A stretch of 64,000 nucleotides of DNA, taken from contig CAVRTA010000004.1 in the NCBI GenBank assembly GCA_963724135.1, positions 1,123,243-1,187,242 on the forward strand, in the 5' to 3' direction. The position numbers and the translations under genes are program-made. This stretch comes from DATLGB01 sp963724135 (GTDB lineage Bacteria; Actinomycetota; Thermoleophilia; Solirubrobacterales; Solirubrobacteraceae). The notes under the pieces are model-generated. The model searched no databases. It was not told the origin of the DNA and was given only the letters and a program-made list of their open reading frames with translations. Below are positions 1 through 9,147 of this stretch, in pieces (position 1 is the first letter of the stretch; each line of letters starts with the position of its first letter).

Positions 1-2
1 TG

Positions 3-1229
3 ACGGAGGTCTGCAAGCGCGAGAAGCCCACCGCGCTGATCTACGACGAGGAGTTCGAGGAGGTCCTGCACGAGGCCAGCCGGCGGCGCAAGCGCTACGT
101 CGGCTGGGCCGACCCGGAGGTCGAGACCTCCGACGAGCGCCTCGACGACGTCGTCGAGCGCGGCGACCGTTCCGACGTCATCCCGCCGGCCGCGCCGGGC
201 AAGGCGATCATCCTGACCTCGGGGACGACCGGTACGCCGAAGGGCGCGTCGCGCTCCCAGCCCAAGTCACTCGACCCCGCCGCGGCGCTGCTCGATCGCA
301 TCCCTCTCAAGGCGCGCGAGAACACGATGATCGCCGCGCCGCTGTTCCACGCCTGGGGTTTCGCTCACTTCACGATCGGGATGGGGCTGAGCTCGACGCT
401 CGTGCTCAAGCGCAAGTTCGACCCCGAGGCGACGCTGTCGCTGACGGCGCGCCACGAGTGCACCGCGCTCGTCGTCGTCCCGGTGATGCTGCAGCGCATC
501 CTGGCGCTCGACGAGGACGTCCTGAACATGTACGACCTCTCCAAGCTGCGGGTCGTGCCGGTGTCGGGCTCGGCGCTCCCCGGCCCCATCTCCGAGCGCT
601 GGATGGACCTCTTCGGCGACAACCTCTACAACCTCTACGGCTCGACCGAGGTGGCATGGGCGACGATCGCCACGCCGCAGGATCTGCGCGCCGCGCCCGG
701 GACCGCCGGCCGCGTCCCCCGCGGCACGGTCGTCCGCCTCTACAGCGACGACAACCAGCCGATCTCCAAGCCCGGCGAGACCGGCCGCATCTTCGTGGGC
801 AACGACCTCCAGATGGAGGGCTACACGGGCGGCGGCGGCAAGGACTCCCTCGACGGCCTGATGTCGTCAGGCGACGTCGGCCATTTCGACGAGGAGGGCC
901 GCCTGTTCATCGACGGCCGCGACGACGACATGATCGTCTCGGGCGGCGAGAACGTGTTCCCGCAGGAGATCGAGGAGCTGCTGCAGGGCCACGAGGCGGT
1001 CGAAGAGGTCGCCGTGTTCGGCGTCGACGACGAGGAGTTCGGCCAGCGCCTGAAAGCGGTTGTCGTGACCAAGAAGGGCAAAAAGCTCTCCGAGAAGGCG
1101 GTCAAGGACTACGTCAAGTCCAACACCGCCGGTTACAAGGTGCCGCGCGAAGTCGACTTCATCGACGAGTTGCCCCGCAACGCCACGGGCAAGGTCCTCA
1201 AGCGGGAGCTCAAAGAGGCGGCGAAGTAG
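3..1229 (+). CDS. AMP-dependent acyl-CoA synthetase/ligase, 5' partial
   Basis: ANL-superfamily adenylating enzyme that activates a carboxylic acid as acyl-AMP and then forms the CoA thioester. The reading frame is open from base 3, so the N-terminus lies outside the window. The AMP-binding P-loop TSGTTGTPKG is at about 216-245, the YGSTE adenine-binding motif at about 634-648, and the GD..DEEGRLFIDGRDDD hinge segment with SGGENVFPQEIE at about 870-980. The C-terminal catalytic lysine motif NATGKVLKREL lies just before the TAG stop. Length and motifs fit a long- or medium-chain fatty acyl-CoA ligase; the substrate cannot be read from sequence. A palindromic repeat follows directly. No frameshift is seen. 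Confidence 0.9.
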   Translation, partial: TEVCKREKPTALIYDEEFEEVLHEASRRRKRYVGWADPEVETSDERLDDVVERGDRSDVIPPAAPGKAIILTSGTTGTPKGASRSQPKSLDPAAALLDRIPLKARENTMIAAPLFHAWGFAHFTIGMGLSSTLVLKRKFDPEATLSLTARHECTALVVVPVMLQRILALDEDVLNMYDLSKLRVVPVSGSALPGPISERWMDLFGDNLYNLYGSTEVAWATIATPQDLRAAPGTAGRVPRGTVVRLYSDDNQPISKPGETGRIFVGNDLQMEGYTGGGGKDSLDGLMSSGDVGHFDEEGRLFIDGRDDDMIVSGGENVFPQEIEELLQGHEAVEEVAVFGVDDEEFGQRLKAVVVTKKGKKLSEKAVKDYVKSNTAGYKVPREVDFIDELPRNATGKVLKRELKEAAK

Positions 1230-1260
1230 CGTCGCCCAGAGGCCGAAGGCCGGCCGGGCG
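1230..1260. repeat. Palindromic repeat family P3, copy 1
   Basis: The first 26 bases (cgtcgcccagaggccga then aggccggcc) match 32940-32965 with one mismatch. The outer arms cgccc/gggcg (1233-1237, 1256-1260) and an inner ggcc-gaa-ggcc can form a hairpin. It sits directly after the acyl-CoA synthetase stop codon, so it could act as a transcript 3' end, but there is no T-tract. Two copies in one window indicate a dispersed repeat. Confidence 0.6.
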
Positions 1261-1266
1261 AAACCC

Positions 1267-1272
1267 TAATCT
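1267..1272 (+). promoter_or_regulatory. Putative -10 (TAATCT), leaderless arrangement
   Basis: TAATCT lies 10 nt upstream of the ATG at 1283, and no Shine-Dalgarno sequence lies between. The string ccctaatctg recurs at 9561-9570 before ftsY. Transcription would start about at the ATG. Inference only; no clear -35 is visible. Confidence 0.45.
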
Positions 1273-1282
1273 GGCTGAAGGT

Positions 1283-1798
1283 ATGCCACGGGCTGACGTC
1301 TTCGAGCTCGAGCCTCTGGCCCTGCGCTCGGGGGAGGGGCGCCGCTTCGAGCTGGATGTCCCCGTCGGCGACCTCTCCTACGGCGGGCAGCGCTACGAGG
1401 TCGGGCCGTCGCCGCTGCCGGTGACGCTGGACGTCTCGCGCACGACCCACGCCGGCTACGCGCTGCGGCTGCGCTTCAGCGCGCGGCTCGAGGGTCCGTG
1501 CATGCGCTGCCTGGAGGCGGCCGAGCCGGTCTTCGCCGTGGACGTCCGCGAGGTCAACGTCCCGGGCGCCGGCGACGAGCTGAACTCGCCCTACTCAACG
1601 ACGCGGCCGAGCTCGATCTCGCCGCCTGGGCCCACGATGCGCTGGCGCTGACGGTCCCGGACCAGATCACGTGCCGCGAGGACTGCGCCGGGCTGTGCCC
1701 GATCTGCGGGGAGAACCTCAACCGGAACCCGGAGCACGAACACGAGCGCGCGCCCGGACCCGCGCTGGGCGGCCCTGCGCGAGCTCAAGCTCGACTAG
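1283..1798 (+). CDS. YceD/DUF177 family protein, upstream of rpmF; frameshifted here
   Basis: DUF177 (YceD) protein, the usual neighbour of rpmF-plsX in bacteria, implicated in ribosome/23S rRNA biogenesis in other organisms. After frame repair it is about 171 aa. The conserved cysteine pairs CMRC and CREDCAGLCPICGENLN are present, consistent with a zinc site. Two single-base errors break it: a missing C near 1594/1595 (the frame should read Y-L-N-D-A-A-E-L) and an extra G near 1756. Its TAG stop shares the four bases CTAG (1795-1798) with the stop of the convergent gene on the other strand. The family assignment is firm; the molecular role is not known from this sequence. Confidence 0.85.
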
Positions 1799-2200
1799 AC
1801 GCCGACGAGCACGACCTGGTTGACGTCCATCGGGTCGACCCGCACCGAGACCGGCAGGCCGGGCTGGACCTGCGGGATGTTCACCGGGTTGACGACCTGC
1901 TGGATCGTGGTCGGTGTAGGCCGGCTGCCCGGGGATCGTCACCTCGAGGTCGAACTCGATCTGCGGGGACATGTTGACCATCATGCCCGTGTCGCGGATG
2001 CCCTTGACGATGCCGGTGGCCACCGTGCCGGACGCGATGATGCGCTGCTGATCGGCGTTGGTCTGCTGGAAGCCCTGCAGCGTCGCGTTGGCCTGCGAGA
2101 CGGCGTCCTTCATGCCGCCGAAGCCGCCGCGGATGCCGGCGTCGCGCTGCATCTGCTTACCGGTGTCGTTGAGTTGCTTGAGGTCCTTGAAGAAGCCCAT
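1795..2200 (-). CDS. Conserved hypothetical protein (MGFFKDLKQL type); frameshifted
   Basis: Starts at ATG 2200 with MGFFKDLKQLNDTGKQMQRD, followed by a region rich in Q/N/A and a C-terminal beta-strand part ending ...MDVNQVVLVGV. After removing one extra base near 1909 the protein is about 134 aa, soluble, with no signal peptide or membrane segment. It is convergent with the YceD gene and divergent from rpmF. I do not recognise a functional family; the C-terminal half (V-x-I-P-G-Q-P-A-Y, then V-N-P-V-N-I-P) resembles small beta-barrel or OB-like folds only loosely. No function is proposed. Confidence 0.65.
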
Positions 2201-2245
2201 GATGCGGGGGAACGTGAGCCGACCGGCTACCATTACGCGCCGCCC

Positions 2246-2446
2246 ATGGCCGTCCCCAAGCAGAAGCAGTCGCACTCGCGCACGACCAAGCGCCGGTCGA
2301 CCCACAAGGTCGCGGCCGCGACCCTGAACGAGTGCCCGCACTGCCACTCGCCGCGCCGCCCGCACCGGGTGTGCCCGAACTGCGGCTACTACCGCGGCCG
2401 CGAGGTCGTCGCCGCACCGCACGACCACGACGACCACGAGCACTGA
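2246..2446 (+). CDS. rpmF: 50S ribosomal protein L32
   Basis: 66-residue L32 of the large ribosomal subunit. It starts MAVPKQKQSHSRT, the family N-terminus, and has the zinc-ribbon pairs CPHC and CPNC, so it is the zinc-binding (C+) form. A His/Asp-rich tail (PHDHDDHEH) ends the protein. A TACCAT hexamer 12 nt before the ATG and no Shine-Dalgarno suggest a leaderless start. plsX follows within a few bases, the standard rpmF-plsX arrangement. Confidence 0.95.
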   Translation: MAVPKQKQSHSRTTKRRSTHKVAAATLNECPHCHSPRRPHRVCPNCGYYRGREVVAAPHDHDDHEH

Positions 2447-2450
2447 TCCG

Positions 2451-3456
2451 GTAACCATCGCGCTGGACGCCAACGGGTCCGACCACGGGCCCGGCGAGGT
2501 GGCGCGCGGGGCCGCCCAGGCGGTCGCCGCGGACCCGCGGCTCCACGTGGTCCTGTTCGGCCCGGCGGCGGAGATGCAGGCCGCCGAGCGGGTCGAGATC
2601 GTCGACGCGCCGGTGTCGGTCGCCAAGGCACCCGATCCCGTCGCCGCGGTCCGCGAGCAGCCGGAGGCGTCGATCGTGCAGGCCATCCAGGCGGTCGCCG
2701 ACGACCGGGCCGACGCGCTGGTCAGCGGCGGCTCGACCGCGGCCGCGCTCGCGGCCGGCGTCTTTCGCATCAAGCGCGCCCGCGGCGTGCACCGGCCCGC
2801 GCTCGCGGTGCTGGTCCCGATCCCGGGCAAGCCCTTCCTGCTCGTCGACGCGGGCGCCAACATCGACGTCCGCCCGGAGCACCTCGTCCAGTTCGCGCAC
2901 ATGGGCGCCGCGTTCATGCAGACCGTGTACGGCGTGGCCGCGCCCCGCGTGGGGCTGCTCGCCAACGGCACCGAGGACACCAAGGGGACCGAGGTCGTCG
3001 TCGCCGCGCACGAGCGGCTGCGAGAGATGCCGGGGTTCGTCGGCAACGTCGAGGGCTTCACCGTCTCGTCGGGTGACGCCGACGTGATCGTCACCGACGG
3101 CTTCACCGGCAACGTCATGCTCAAGACGATGGAGGGCACGATGGGGGCGCTGATCGACGCGATCCGCGAGCGCGCTGATGTCCTCCGCACGCACGAAGGT
3201 CGGGGGCGCGCTGCTGCGCCCGGCGCTGCGCGGACTGCGCGACGAGCTCGACCCCGAGGCGCAGGGCGGCGCCGTCCTGCTCGGCCTGCGCCGGCTCATC
3301 GTCGTCCCCCACGGCTCGTTCTCCGCGCGCGGGATCGCGGCCGCGCTCGCCGTCGCCGCGCGCGGCGTCCGCCACGACGTCGCCGGGCGGACGCACGCGG
3401 CGCTGGAGGCTGCGGGCGCGCTGCGATCGTCCGCGGCCGCGGCTACCGTGGACTGA
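2451..3456 (+). CDS. plsX: Phosphate acyltransferase PlsX; frameshifted, no standard start codon
   Basis: PlsX makes acyl-phosphate from acyl-ACP for the PlsY step of phospholipid synthesis. The N-terminus TIALDANGSDHGPGEVARGA matches the family, followed by SGGSTAAALAAG and VLANGTEDTKGTE-like segments. One extra base at about 3171 (after AIRE) shifts the frame; downstream the sequence continues to the stop at 3456, giving about 334 aa, normal for PlsX. The codon at the expected start (2451) is GTA, not ATG/GTG/TTG, and none of those lies in frame just upstream. A GTG misread as GTA is the simplest explanation. acpP follows by 3 nt. Confidence 0.88.
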
Positions 3457-3459
3457 GTC

Positions 3460-3714
3460 ATGAGCACCCGCGAAGACGTCCTTGCCGCGATCCGCGACCA
3501 CCTCGCCGACGAGCTCGAGATCGGCCCGGAGCGGATCACCGCGGACACCCGCTTCAAGGAGGACCTCGACGCGGATTCGCTCGACCTCTACACGCTCGTG
3601 CAGGAGCTCGAGGACTCCTACGGCGTGAAGATGTCCGACGAAGAGGCAGCGCGCATCACGACCGTCGGCCTCGCGGTCGACTTCGTGCTGGCCAAGGCGC
3701 CGCAGCTGTCCTGA
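3460..3714 (+). CDS. acpP: Acyl carrier protein
   Basis: 84-residue ACP that carries growing acyl chains in type II fatty-acid synthesis on a 4'-phosphopantetheine arm. The attachment serine is in LDADSLDL at about residue 39. Acidic helices and length are normal for the family. It lies in the plsX-acpP-rnc-smc cluster, 3 nt after plsX and 5 nt before rnc, so the genes are almost certainly co-transcribed. Confidence 0.95.
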   Translation: MSTREDVLAAIRDHLADELEIGPERITADTRFKEDLDADSLDLYTLVQELEDSYGVKMSDEEAARITTVGLAVDFVLAKAPQLS

Positions 3715-3719
3715 CCGCC

Positions 3720-4388
3720 GTGCGGCTGCGCGAGCTCTTCGACGCGCTGCCGGAGTCCCTGCGCCGCCAGGCGCTGATGCACGCGTCGTGGACCGATCAG
3801 CGCGCCGAGTCCTACGAGCGGCTGGCGCTGCTGGGCGACTCGGTTCTGGGCCTCTCGATCACCACGCACCTGTGGCCGCTGCTCGACGCCGAGAGCTACG
3901 GCGCCGGCCAGCTCACGAAGATCCGCGCGCAGACGGTGTCCGGACGCTCGTGCCGCAGGGTGGCCGAGCGGCTGGGCATCCCTGACGAGCTGCGCGCGCT
4001 CGCGCCCGCCGAGTCCCCGGCCAACCTCGCGCTGGCGCACACGGAGCGGGTCCTGGCGCAGATCTGCGAGGCGGTGATCGCCGCGTGCTACCTCGAGCAC
4101 GGCTTCGAGACGACGGCCGCCGCCGTGGTCGAGGCCTTCCAGCCCGAGCTCGACCGGGCGCTGGACGACCCCGGCGACTTCAAGTCCGCCCTGCAGGAGC
4201 AGCTCGCGCGCCACGGCCAGACCGTCGGCTACGAGGTGGTGGGGGAGAGCGGCCCGCCGCACGACCGCACCTTCGAGATGGCGGCGATCGTGGCCGGTGA
4301 GGAGATCGCGCGCGGGGCGGGCCGGTCCAAGAAGGAGGCCGAGCAGGCGGCAGCGTCCGCCGCACTCGACAAGATGCTCGGCGACTGA
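3720..4388 (+). CDS. rnc: Ribonuclease III
   Basis: Endonuclease for double-stranded RNA (rRNA processing and decay), 222 aa from GTG 3720. The N-terminal RNase III domain carries the signature YERLALLGDSVL and the later acidic residue in QICEAVIAACYLE. The C-terminal dsRNA-binding domain (FKSALQEQLARHGQ ... GRSKKEAEQAAASAAL) is complete. Oddity: in the signature ERLEFLGD the second glutamate (E41 in E. coli numbering) is alanine here (ERLALLGD), while the other metal-site residues remain. The TGA stop overlaps the smc start codon. Confidence 0.92.
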   Translation: MRLRELFDALPESLRRQALMHASWTDQRAESYERLALLGDSVLGLSITTHLWPLLDAESYGAGQLTKIRAQTVSGRSCRRVAERLGIPDELRALAPAESPANLALAHTERVLAQICEAVIAACYLEHGFETTAAAVVEAFQPELDRALDDPGDFKSALQEQLARHGQTVGYEVVGESGPPHDRTFEMAAIVAGEEIARGAGRSKKEAEQAAASAALDKMLGD

Positions 4389-7300
4389 TGCATCTGCGCT
4401 CACTGACCCTGAAGGGCTTCAAGTCCTTTCCGGACCGGACGCGCCTGGAGTTCAGCCCCGGCGTGTCGGTGATCGTCGGCCCGAACGGGTCCGGGAAGTC
4501 GAACATCACCGATGCCGTGCTGTGGGCGCTGGGAGAGCAGTCGCCCCTCAACGTGCGCGGTCAGTCGATGCAGGACGTGATCTTCGCCGGGGCCCACGGC
4601 GTGCAGGCGCGTTCGGAGGCCGAGGTCGAGGTGGTCATCGACAACGGCGAGGATGGGATCGACCTGCCGCTGTCGGAGATCGCGATCGCCCGCCGGCTCG
4701 ACCGCGCCGGCGAGGGGGAGTACCGCATCAATGGGGCGCGCTGTCGGCTCACCGACGTGACCGAGGTGCTGTCGGACACCGGGCTGGGCAAGGAGATGCA
4801 CTCGGTCGTCTCGCAGGGGCGGGTGACCGCGATCGTGACCTCCAAGCCGCGCGACCGCCGCGTGCTGATCGAGGAGGCAGCCGGCCTGGGCAAGCACCGC
4901 AAGCGCCGGCGCCGCGCGCAGCTCAAGCTCGAGCGCACGCAGGACAACCTCGACCGCGCGCTCGACGTCGAGCGCGAGGCCCGCTCGCGGCTGCGGCCGC
5001 TGAAGCGCCAGGCCGAGGCGGCCGAGCTGCACGCGCGGCTGGAGCGGCAGTCGGTGGAGGCTCGGTGGTCGCTGGCCCGGGACGATGCGCGCGCTGCTTC
5101 GCTGGCATTGAAGGAGGCGGAGGCTGAGGCTGCCGCCGCCCGGGAGGCCGCGGCGGCGGTGGAGGGCGAGCTGGCTGCGGTGGCGGCGCGGCGCGAGGCG
5201 GCCGAGTCGGCGCTGACCGCCCGCGGGTCCGAGCGTGACGAGCTGACCGCGCGCTACCACGCCGCGCGCTCGGCTCGCGAGCGCGTCGAGACGCGCGAGG
5301 CGGCGGCGCGCGACGCGGCGTCGCTTTTGGCCGAGCGAGCGGTCCGCCGGCGCGCGCTGGTCGAGGCGCTGGAGGGCGAGGCGGCCGGCGACGAGCCCGA
5401 CGAGGCGGGCGAGCAGCGCATCGCCGACCTCGAGCGCGAGCTCGAGCAGCTGGCCGCGGATCGGGCGCAGCGCCTGGAGCGCGAGCTCGCCGACCTGGCG
5501 TCCGCTCGCGAGGCGGCTGCCGCGGAGGTCGAGCGCACCGCCGCCGCCGTCGCGGAGAAGCAGGCGGTTCGGGCCGAGGCCGACGCGGCGTTCGAGACCG
5601 CCCGCGCGGCGCGGCGGGAGGCGGAGGGCGCTGCGGACCGCGCACGGGCCGCCGCGGCGCGGGTCGGCTCCGACCTCGCCGCGGTCAACCAGTTCCTGCG
5701 GGTCCACGCCGGAGCGCCCGGCGGCGTGCGCGCGCTGGGCGACGGGCTGCGCGCGAAGGAGGGCTACGAGCTCGCGCTCGCGGCGGTGCTCGGGCCGCGA
5801 CTGCGCGCCGCCGTGGCCGCCTCGCTGGACGACGCGCGCGCGCTGCTGGCCGGCGCCGGCGGCGACGGCGGAGCCGCGCTCGTCCCCCGGCCGTTCGGCA
5901 CCGAGGGAGGGGGATCGGGCGCGAGTGAGTCGCCTGAGGCGTCAAATATCGAGCGCAAGGCGACTCAGACGGGCGGATCGGCCGGGCTCGCCCCCCTTAT
6001 CGATGCCGTTGCCTGGAGCGACGACCACGCCGAACAGCTGGCCCGCCGGCTCCTGGCAGACGTCCACGTCGTCGACGACATCGACGAAGGCAGCGACGCC
6101 ACCCAGGTCACCCGCGAGGGCCTCGTCTGGGACGGCGTCGAGCTGCGCCAGGTCACTTCCGGCGGCGAGGACCGCGTGCTGGCCGAGCGCAACCGCCGCG
6201 ACGCCCTGATCGCCGAGACGGAGACCGCCGCGCAGGCCGAGGCCGCCGCGAGCACCGCGCTGGAGGCGGCCGCCGAGGCCGCCGGGCAGGCTGACGCCCA
6301 GCCGCGAGGCGGCCGACCGCGATGCCCGGGCGGCCCAGCGCGCCCACGCCGACGCCGAGGAGGCGGCGCGGCAGCTCGACCGCGCCGCCGAGCAGCGCCG
6401 CAGGGCGCCAGACGACGCCGAGACCGCCGCGCGCCGCGCCCAGATCGCCGCCGCCCTGAACGCTGAGCGCCGCTACCTCGAGAAAGCCGCCCGCGAGCGC
6501 GAGCACCGCACAGAACGGATCGCAGCGGAAAGCGCTCGCGCGCAGGCCGACGAATCCCTCGCCCCCCTCGCCGGGCGGTTGGCCGAGACTCTTGCCGACG
6601 CCAGGGCGCAAATCGAAGCGAAGGTCGAGGCCTTCGACGCCGCCCTCAAAGCCGAGCGCGAGGCCGGCGAGCAGCTGGCGGGCGAGTTGCGGGCGTGTGC
6701 GCAGCAGGAGGCGCAGGTCCAGGGGCGCCTGAAGGCGCAGAGCGAGGCCGTCACGCGCGCGGAGGTCCGGGCGCAGCAGGTCCGCGACCACGCCGCCGAC
6801 GTGTCCGAGACCCTGGGCGAGCTCGCGACCAGGCTCGGCCTCGAGGCCCAGCCGGCCGAGGAGCCCCTGTCCGAGGAGGAGCGCGAGGCGCTCGCGGGGC
6901 GCATCGAGCGCCTGGCCCGGCGCCGCGAGCAGCTCGGCCCGGTCAACCCGCTCGCCCAGGACGAGTACGAGGAGGCCGTCGCGCACGTCGAGGAGCTCGA
7001 GGCCCAGCGCGAGGATCTCGAGAAGGCGATCCGCGAGCTCAACGGGATCATCAGGGACACCGACCAGCGCATCAAGCAGGCCTTCGAGGAGACGTTCGCC
7101 GCGGCGGCCAAGAACTTCGAGGAGGTCGTCGAGCACCTCTTCCCGGGCGGCCGCGGGCGGCTCCGGCTCGTCCGCGAGGACGCCGGACCGCGGCCGGTGC
7201 TCGGCGGTGCCGAGCCGGAGGCCGAGGCCTCGGAGGAGGCCGTCGAGGCCGCCGCGGACGCCGAGGAGGAGCGCCGCGACTCCGAGGACGCGCTCGGCGT

Positions 7301-7646
7301 CGAGATCGAGCTCACGCCCGCCGGCAAGGCCACCAAGCGCCTGTCGCTGCTCTCCGGCGGCGAGAAGTCGCTCACGGCGCTGGCGTTCCTGTTCGCGGTG
7401 TTCCTCGCCCGCCCGTGTCCCTTCTACATCCTCGACGAGGTCGAGGCGGCGCTCGACGATCTCAACATCGACCGCTTCCTGACCCTGCTGCGGCGCTACG
7501 CCGACCGCGCGCAGTTCATCGTCGTGACCCACCAGAAGCGCACGATGGAGGCCGCCGACTGCCTCTACGGGGTCTCGATGGCCGGCAACGGCGTGTCGAA
7601 GGTGGTGTCGCGCCGCCTGCCGCGCGAGGCTGCCGACGCCGCCTAG
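4388..7646 (+). CDS. smc: Chromosome segregation ATPase SMC; one frameshift, repeat in hinge
   Basis: SMC forms the condensin core with ScpA/ScpB. Walker A GPNGSGKSN is near residues 32-40, followed by long Ala/Glu/Arg-rich coiled coil, a hinge region (about nt 5690-6170), second coiled coil, the C-motif LLSGGEKSL and Walker B FYILDEVEAALDD. An extra base near 6299 shifts the frame once; repaired length is about 1085 aa, somewhat short for SMC. Within the hinge, 5926-5967 is an in-frame palindromic element that also occurs intergenically at 52702-52745; it encodes a Ser/Glu/Asn/Lys-rich insert unlike hinge sequence. The start overlaps the rnc stop (TGATG). Confidence 0.93.
5926..5967. repeat. 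Palindromic element P1, copy 1, inside the smc hinge
   Basis: Perfect 9-bp inverted repeat tgagtcgcc (5926-5934) and ggcgactca (5959-5967) around a 24-nt centre. The 12-mer gtcgcctgaggc and the right arm gcgactca recur in the intergenic copy at 52702-52745. The element is 42 bp, a multiple of three, and keeps the smc frame open. Its local base composition (caaatat) differs from the surrounding gene. Confidence 0.7.
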
Positions 7647-7838
7647 GTGTAGGACCCTGGCGCGTTGTTCGGGCGGGCGCGCGTTCAGCGCTTGCCTGGC
7701 GATCGCCGTGGCCGTGTCCGACGGCGCCGGTGAAGGAGCAGGTGTGGTCGCACCGGCGGTCGACCGTGGTGCCTAATACATCCAGTGGATGTAAAGCAGA
7801 CCAAGGCTCGGTCCTCCCGGCGCCGTCAGGAACTACGC
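7647..7838. other. Intergenic region between convergent smc and cupredoxin genes, with a 17-bp palindrome
   Basis: No gene is supported in these 192 bases. At 7777-7793 lies tacatccagtggatgta, a perfect 7+3+7 inverted repeat in an AT-richer patch. It looks like a protein-binding site or the stem of a short hairpin. It lies between two 3' ends, so a promoter operator is not an obvious reading. No T-tract follows, so it is not a typical terminator. Confidence 0.4.
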
Positions 7839-8509
7839 CTAAGCGATGCGGAAGGGCGCCTTCACCCGCGGCGACCGGTTCTCGAAACCGTCGCTCGCAG
7901 TGATCAGCACGTAGTAGCGGCCGGACCGGAACTCGCGTCTGGGGAACGAGACGGAGCGGTCGCCCGCAGCCACGTTGCGGTCGAGCTCGGCCAGGCGCTT
8001 GTCCGGGCCGCGCCGGCGCCGGTTCAGCGAACCGACTACGCGTGCGTCCTCGGACACCCTGAACTCGACGAATGCACGCGACTTGCGCGCGTTCCGCCGC
8101 GTGGCGGCCCGCAGGCCCGCATGAACTCCGTCAGCGCCGGCGGTGTCGTGTCGACCGGCGCGGGGCTGGTGGAGACGGTCACCTTCCCCGCCATGCCGGC
8201 CCCGGACGGCGTGCCGTGCTGCTCGCAGTAGTAGGAGAAGGTCCCCTCGGCGCCGAACGTGCGCACCGGGTCCGACGGCCAGACGAACGCCGGGTCGGCG
8301 GGCGACGCCTGGCTGCCGTCGTCGAAGGCCCCCTCGACCCACACCACGTTGTGCAGGCCGCCGGCATTCGAGAAGGTGACGCTGTCACCCGGCTTGACCG
8401 CCAGCTCGTCGGGCGTGAACTCGTTGGCGTTCGTCGCCTGCACGGAGAAGTTCTCCGCCTGCGCGGTGGCGCAGAGCGCGAAGAACGCCACCGTGGTCGC
8501 GAACCGCAT
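7839..8509 (-). CDS. Secreted cupredoxin-domain protein with C-terminal Ig-like extension; frameshifted
   Basis: Signal peptide MRFATTVAFFALCATAQA, then a plastocyanin/halocyanin-like domain. The type-1 copper ligands are all visible: His in GGLHNVVW, and Cys/His/Met in YYCEQHGTPSGAGM. After a linker (PAPVDTTPPALTEF) a second beta-rich domain follows (RKSRAFVEFRVSEDARVVG ... RYYVLITASDGFENRS). One missing base near 8120 separates the two parts in the given sequence; repaired length is about 223 aa. The start codon overlaps the rhomboid stop by one base, so the two are co-transcribed. Probable role: periplasmic or surface electron transfer or copper handling; partner unknown. Confidence 0.8.
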
Positions 8510-9147
8510 CAGAAGGCGCCGGGCGATGCCGCCGGGGACGAGGGCTTCTCGGCCCGGGTGGGGGAGAGCACCCGCGCCGCGAGCAACCCGCCTATGCCGC
8601 CGAACAGGTGACCCTGCCAGGAGATCCCGTCGTGCGGGACGAGGCCGCTGAGCAGCGTCGTCCCCCACACGACCGCGACGAGCGCGCCCACGGCGAGGTG
8701 CAGCAGCGAGCGCGTGAACAGCCCGCGCGCCACCAGATAGCCGGCGTAGCCGAAGACGACGCCCGAGGCGCCGATGTGCAGCGAGTTCGACTGCGCGAAC
8801 AGCCACACGCCCAGGCCGCCGACCGCCGCGACGATCGCCGTCACCCAGGCCAGGCGCGCCAGCCCGCTCAGTGCGATCAGGCCGCCGAGCACGATGAACG
8901 GCACCGTGTTGCCGATCAGGTGCCCCCAGGAGCCGTGCAGGAACGGCGCGAAGGCGAGCCCGTCGAGCCCGTCGACCTCCCGCGGCTCGATGCCGTACTT
9001 GGTCAGCGAGTAGTCGTCGATGGCGTCGATCACCTGCACGACCCACATCACGACGACCATCGCCGCGACCAGCATGATCCCGGCTATGCGGGGGTCAGAG
9101 TCGCTTCTCTCCCCAGTAGCTGGCGTAAGGGTTGGCGTTGTAGTCAT
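8509..9147 (-). CDS. Rhomboid-family intramembrane serine protease
   Basis: Polytopic membrane protein with the rhomboid signatures: HLIGN in the second helix, catalytic serine in HIGASGVVFGY and catalytic histidine in QGHLFGGIGG. About six hydrophobic helices are visible. The start is uncertain: ATG 9147 (MTTTPTLTP) overlaps the end of the GNAT gene by about 50 nt, while ATG 9075 (MLVAAMVVV) would avoid the overlap but begin right at the first helix. I prefer 9147. The stop overlaps the start of the cupredoxin gene, suggesting a functional pair. Substrates are unknown. Confidence 0.85.
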   Translation of the reverse strand: MTTTPTLTPATGERSDSDPRIAGIMLVAAMVVVMWVVQVIDAIDDYSLTKYGIEPREVDGLDGLAFAPFLHGSWGHLIGNTVPFIVLGGLIALSGLARLAWVTAIVAAVGGLGVWLFAQSNSLHIGASGVVFGYAGYLVARGLFTRSLLHLAVGALVAVVWGTTLLSGLVPHDGISWQGHLFGGIGGLLAARVLSPTRAEKPSSPAASPGAF

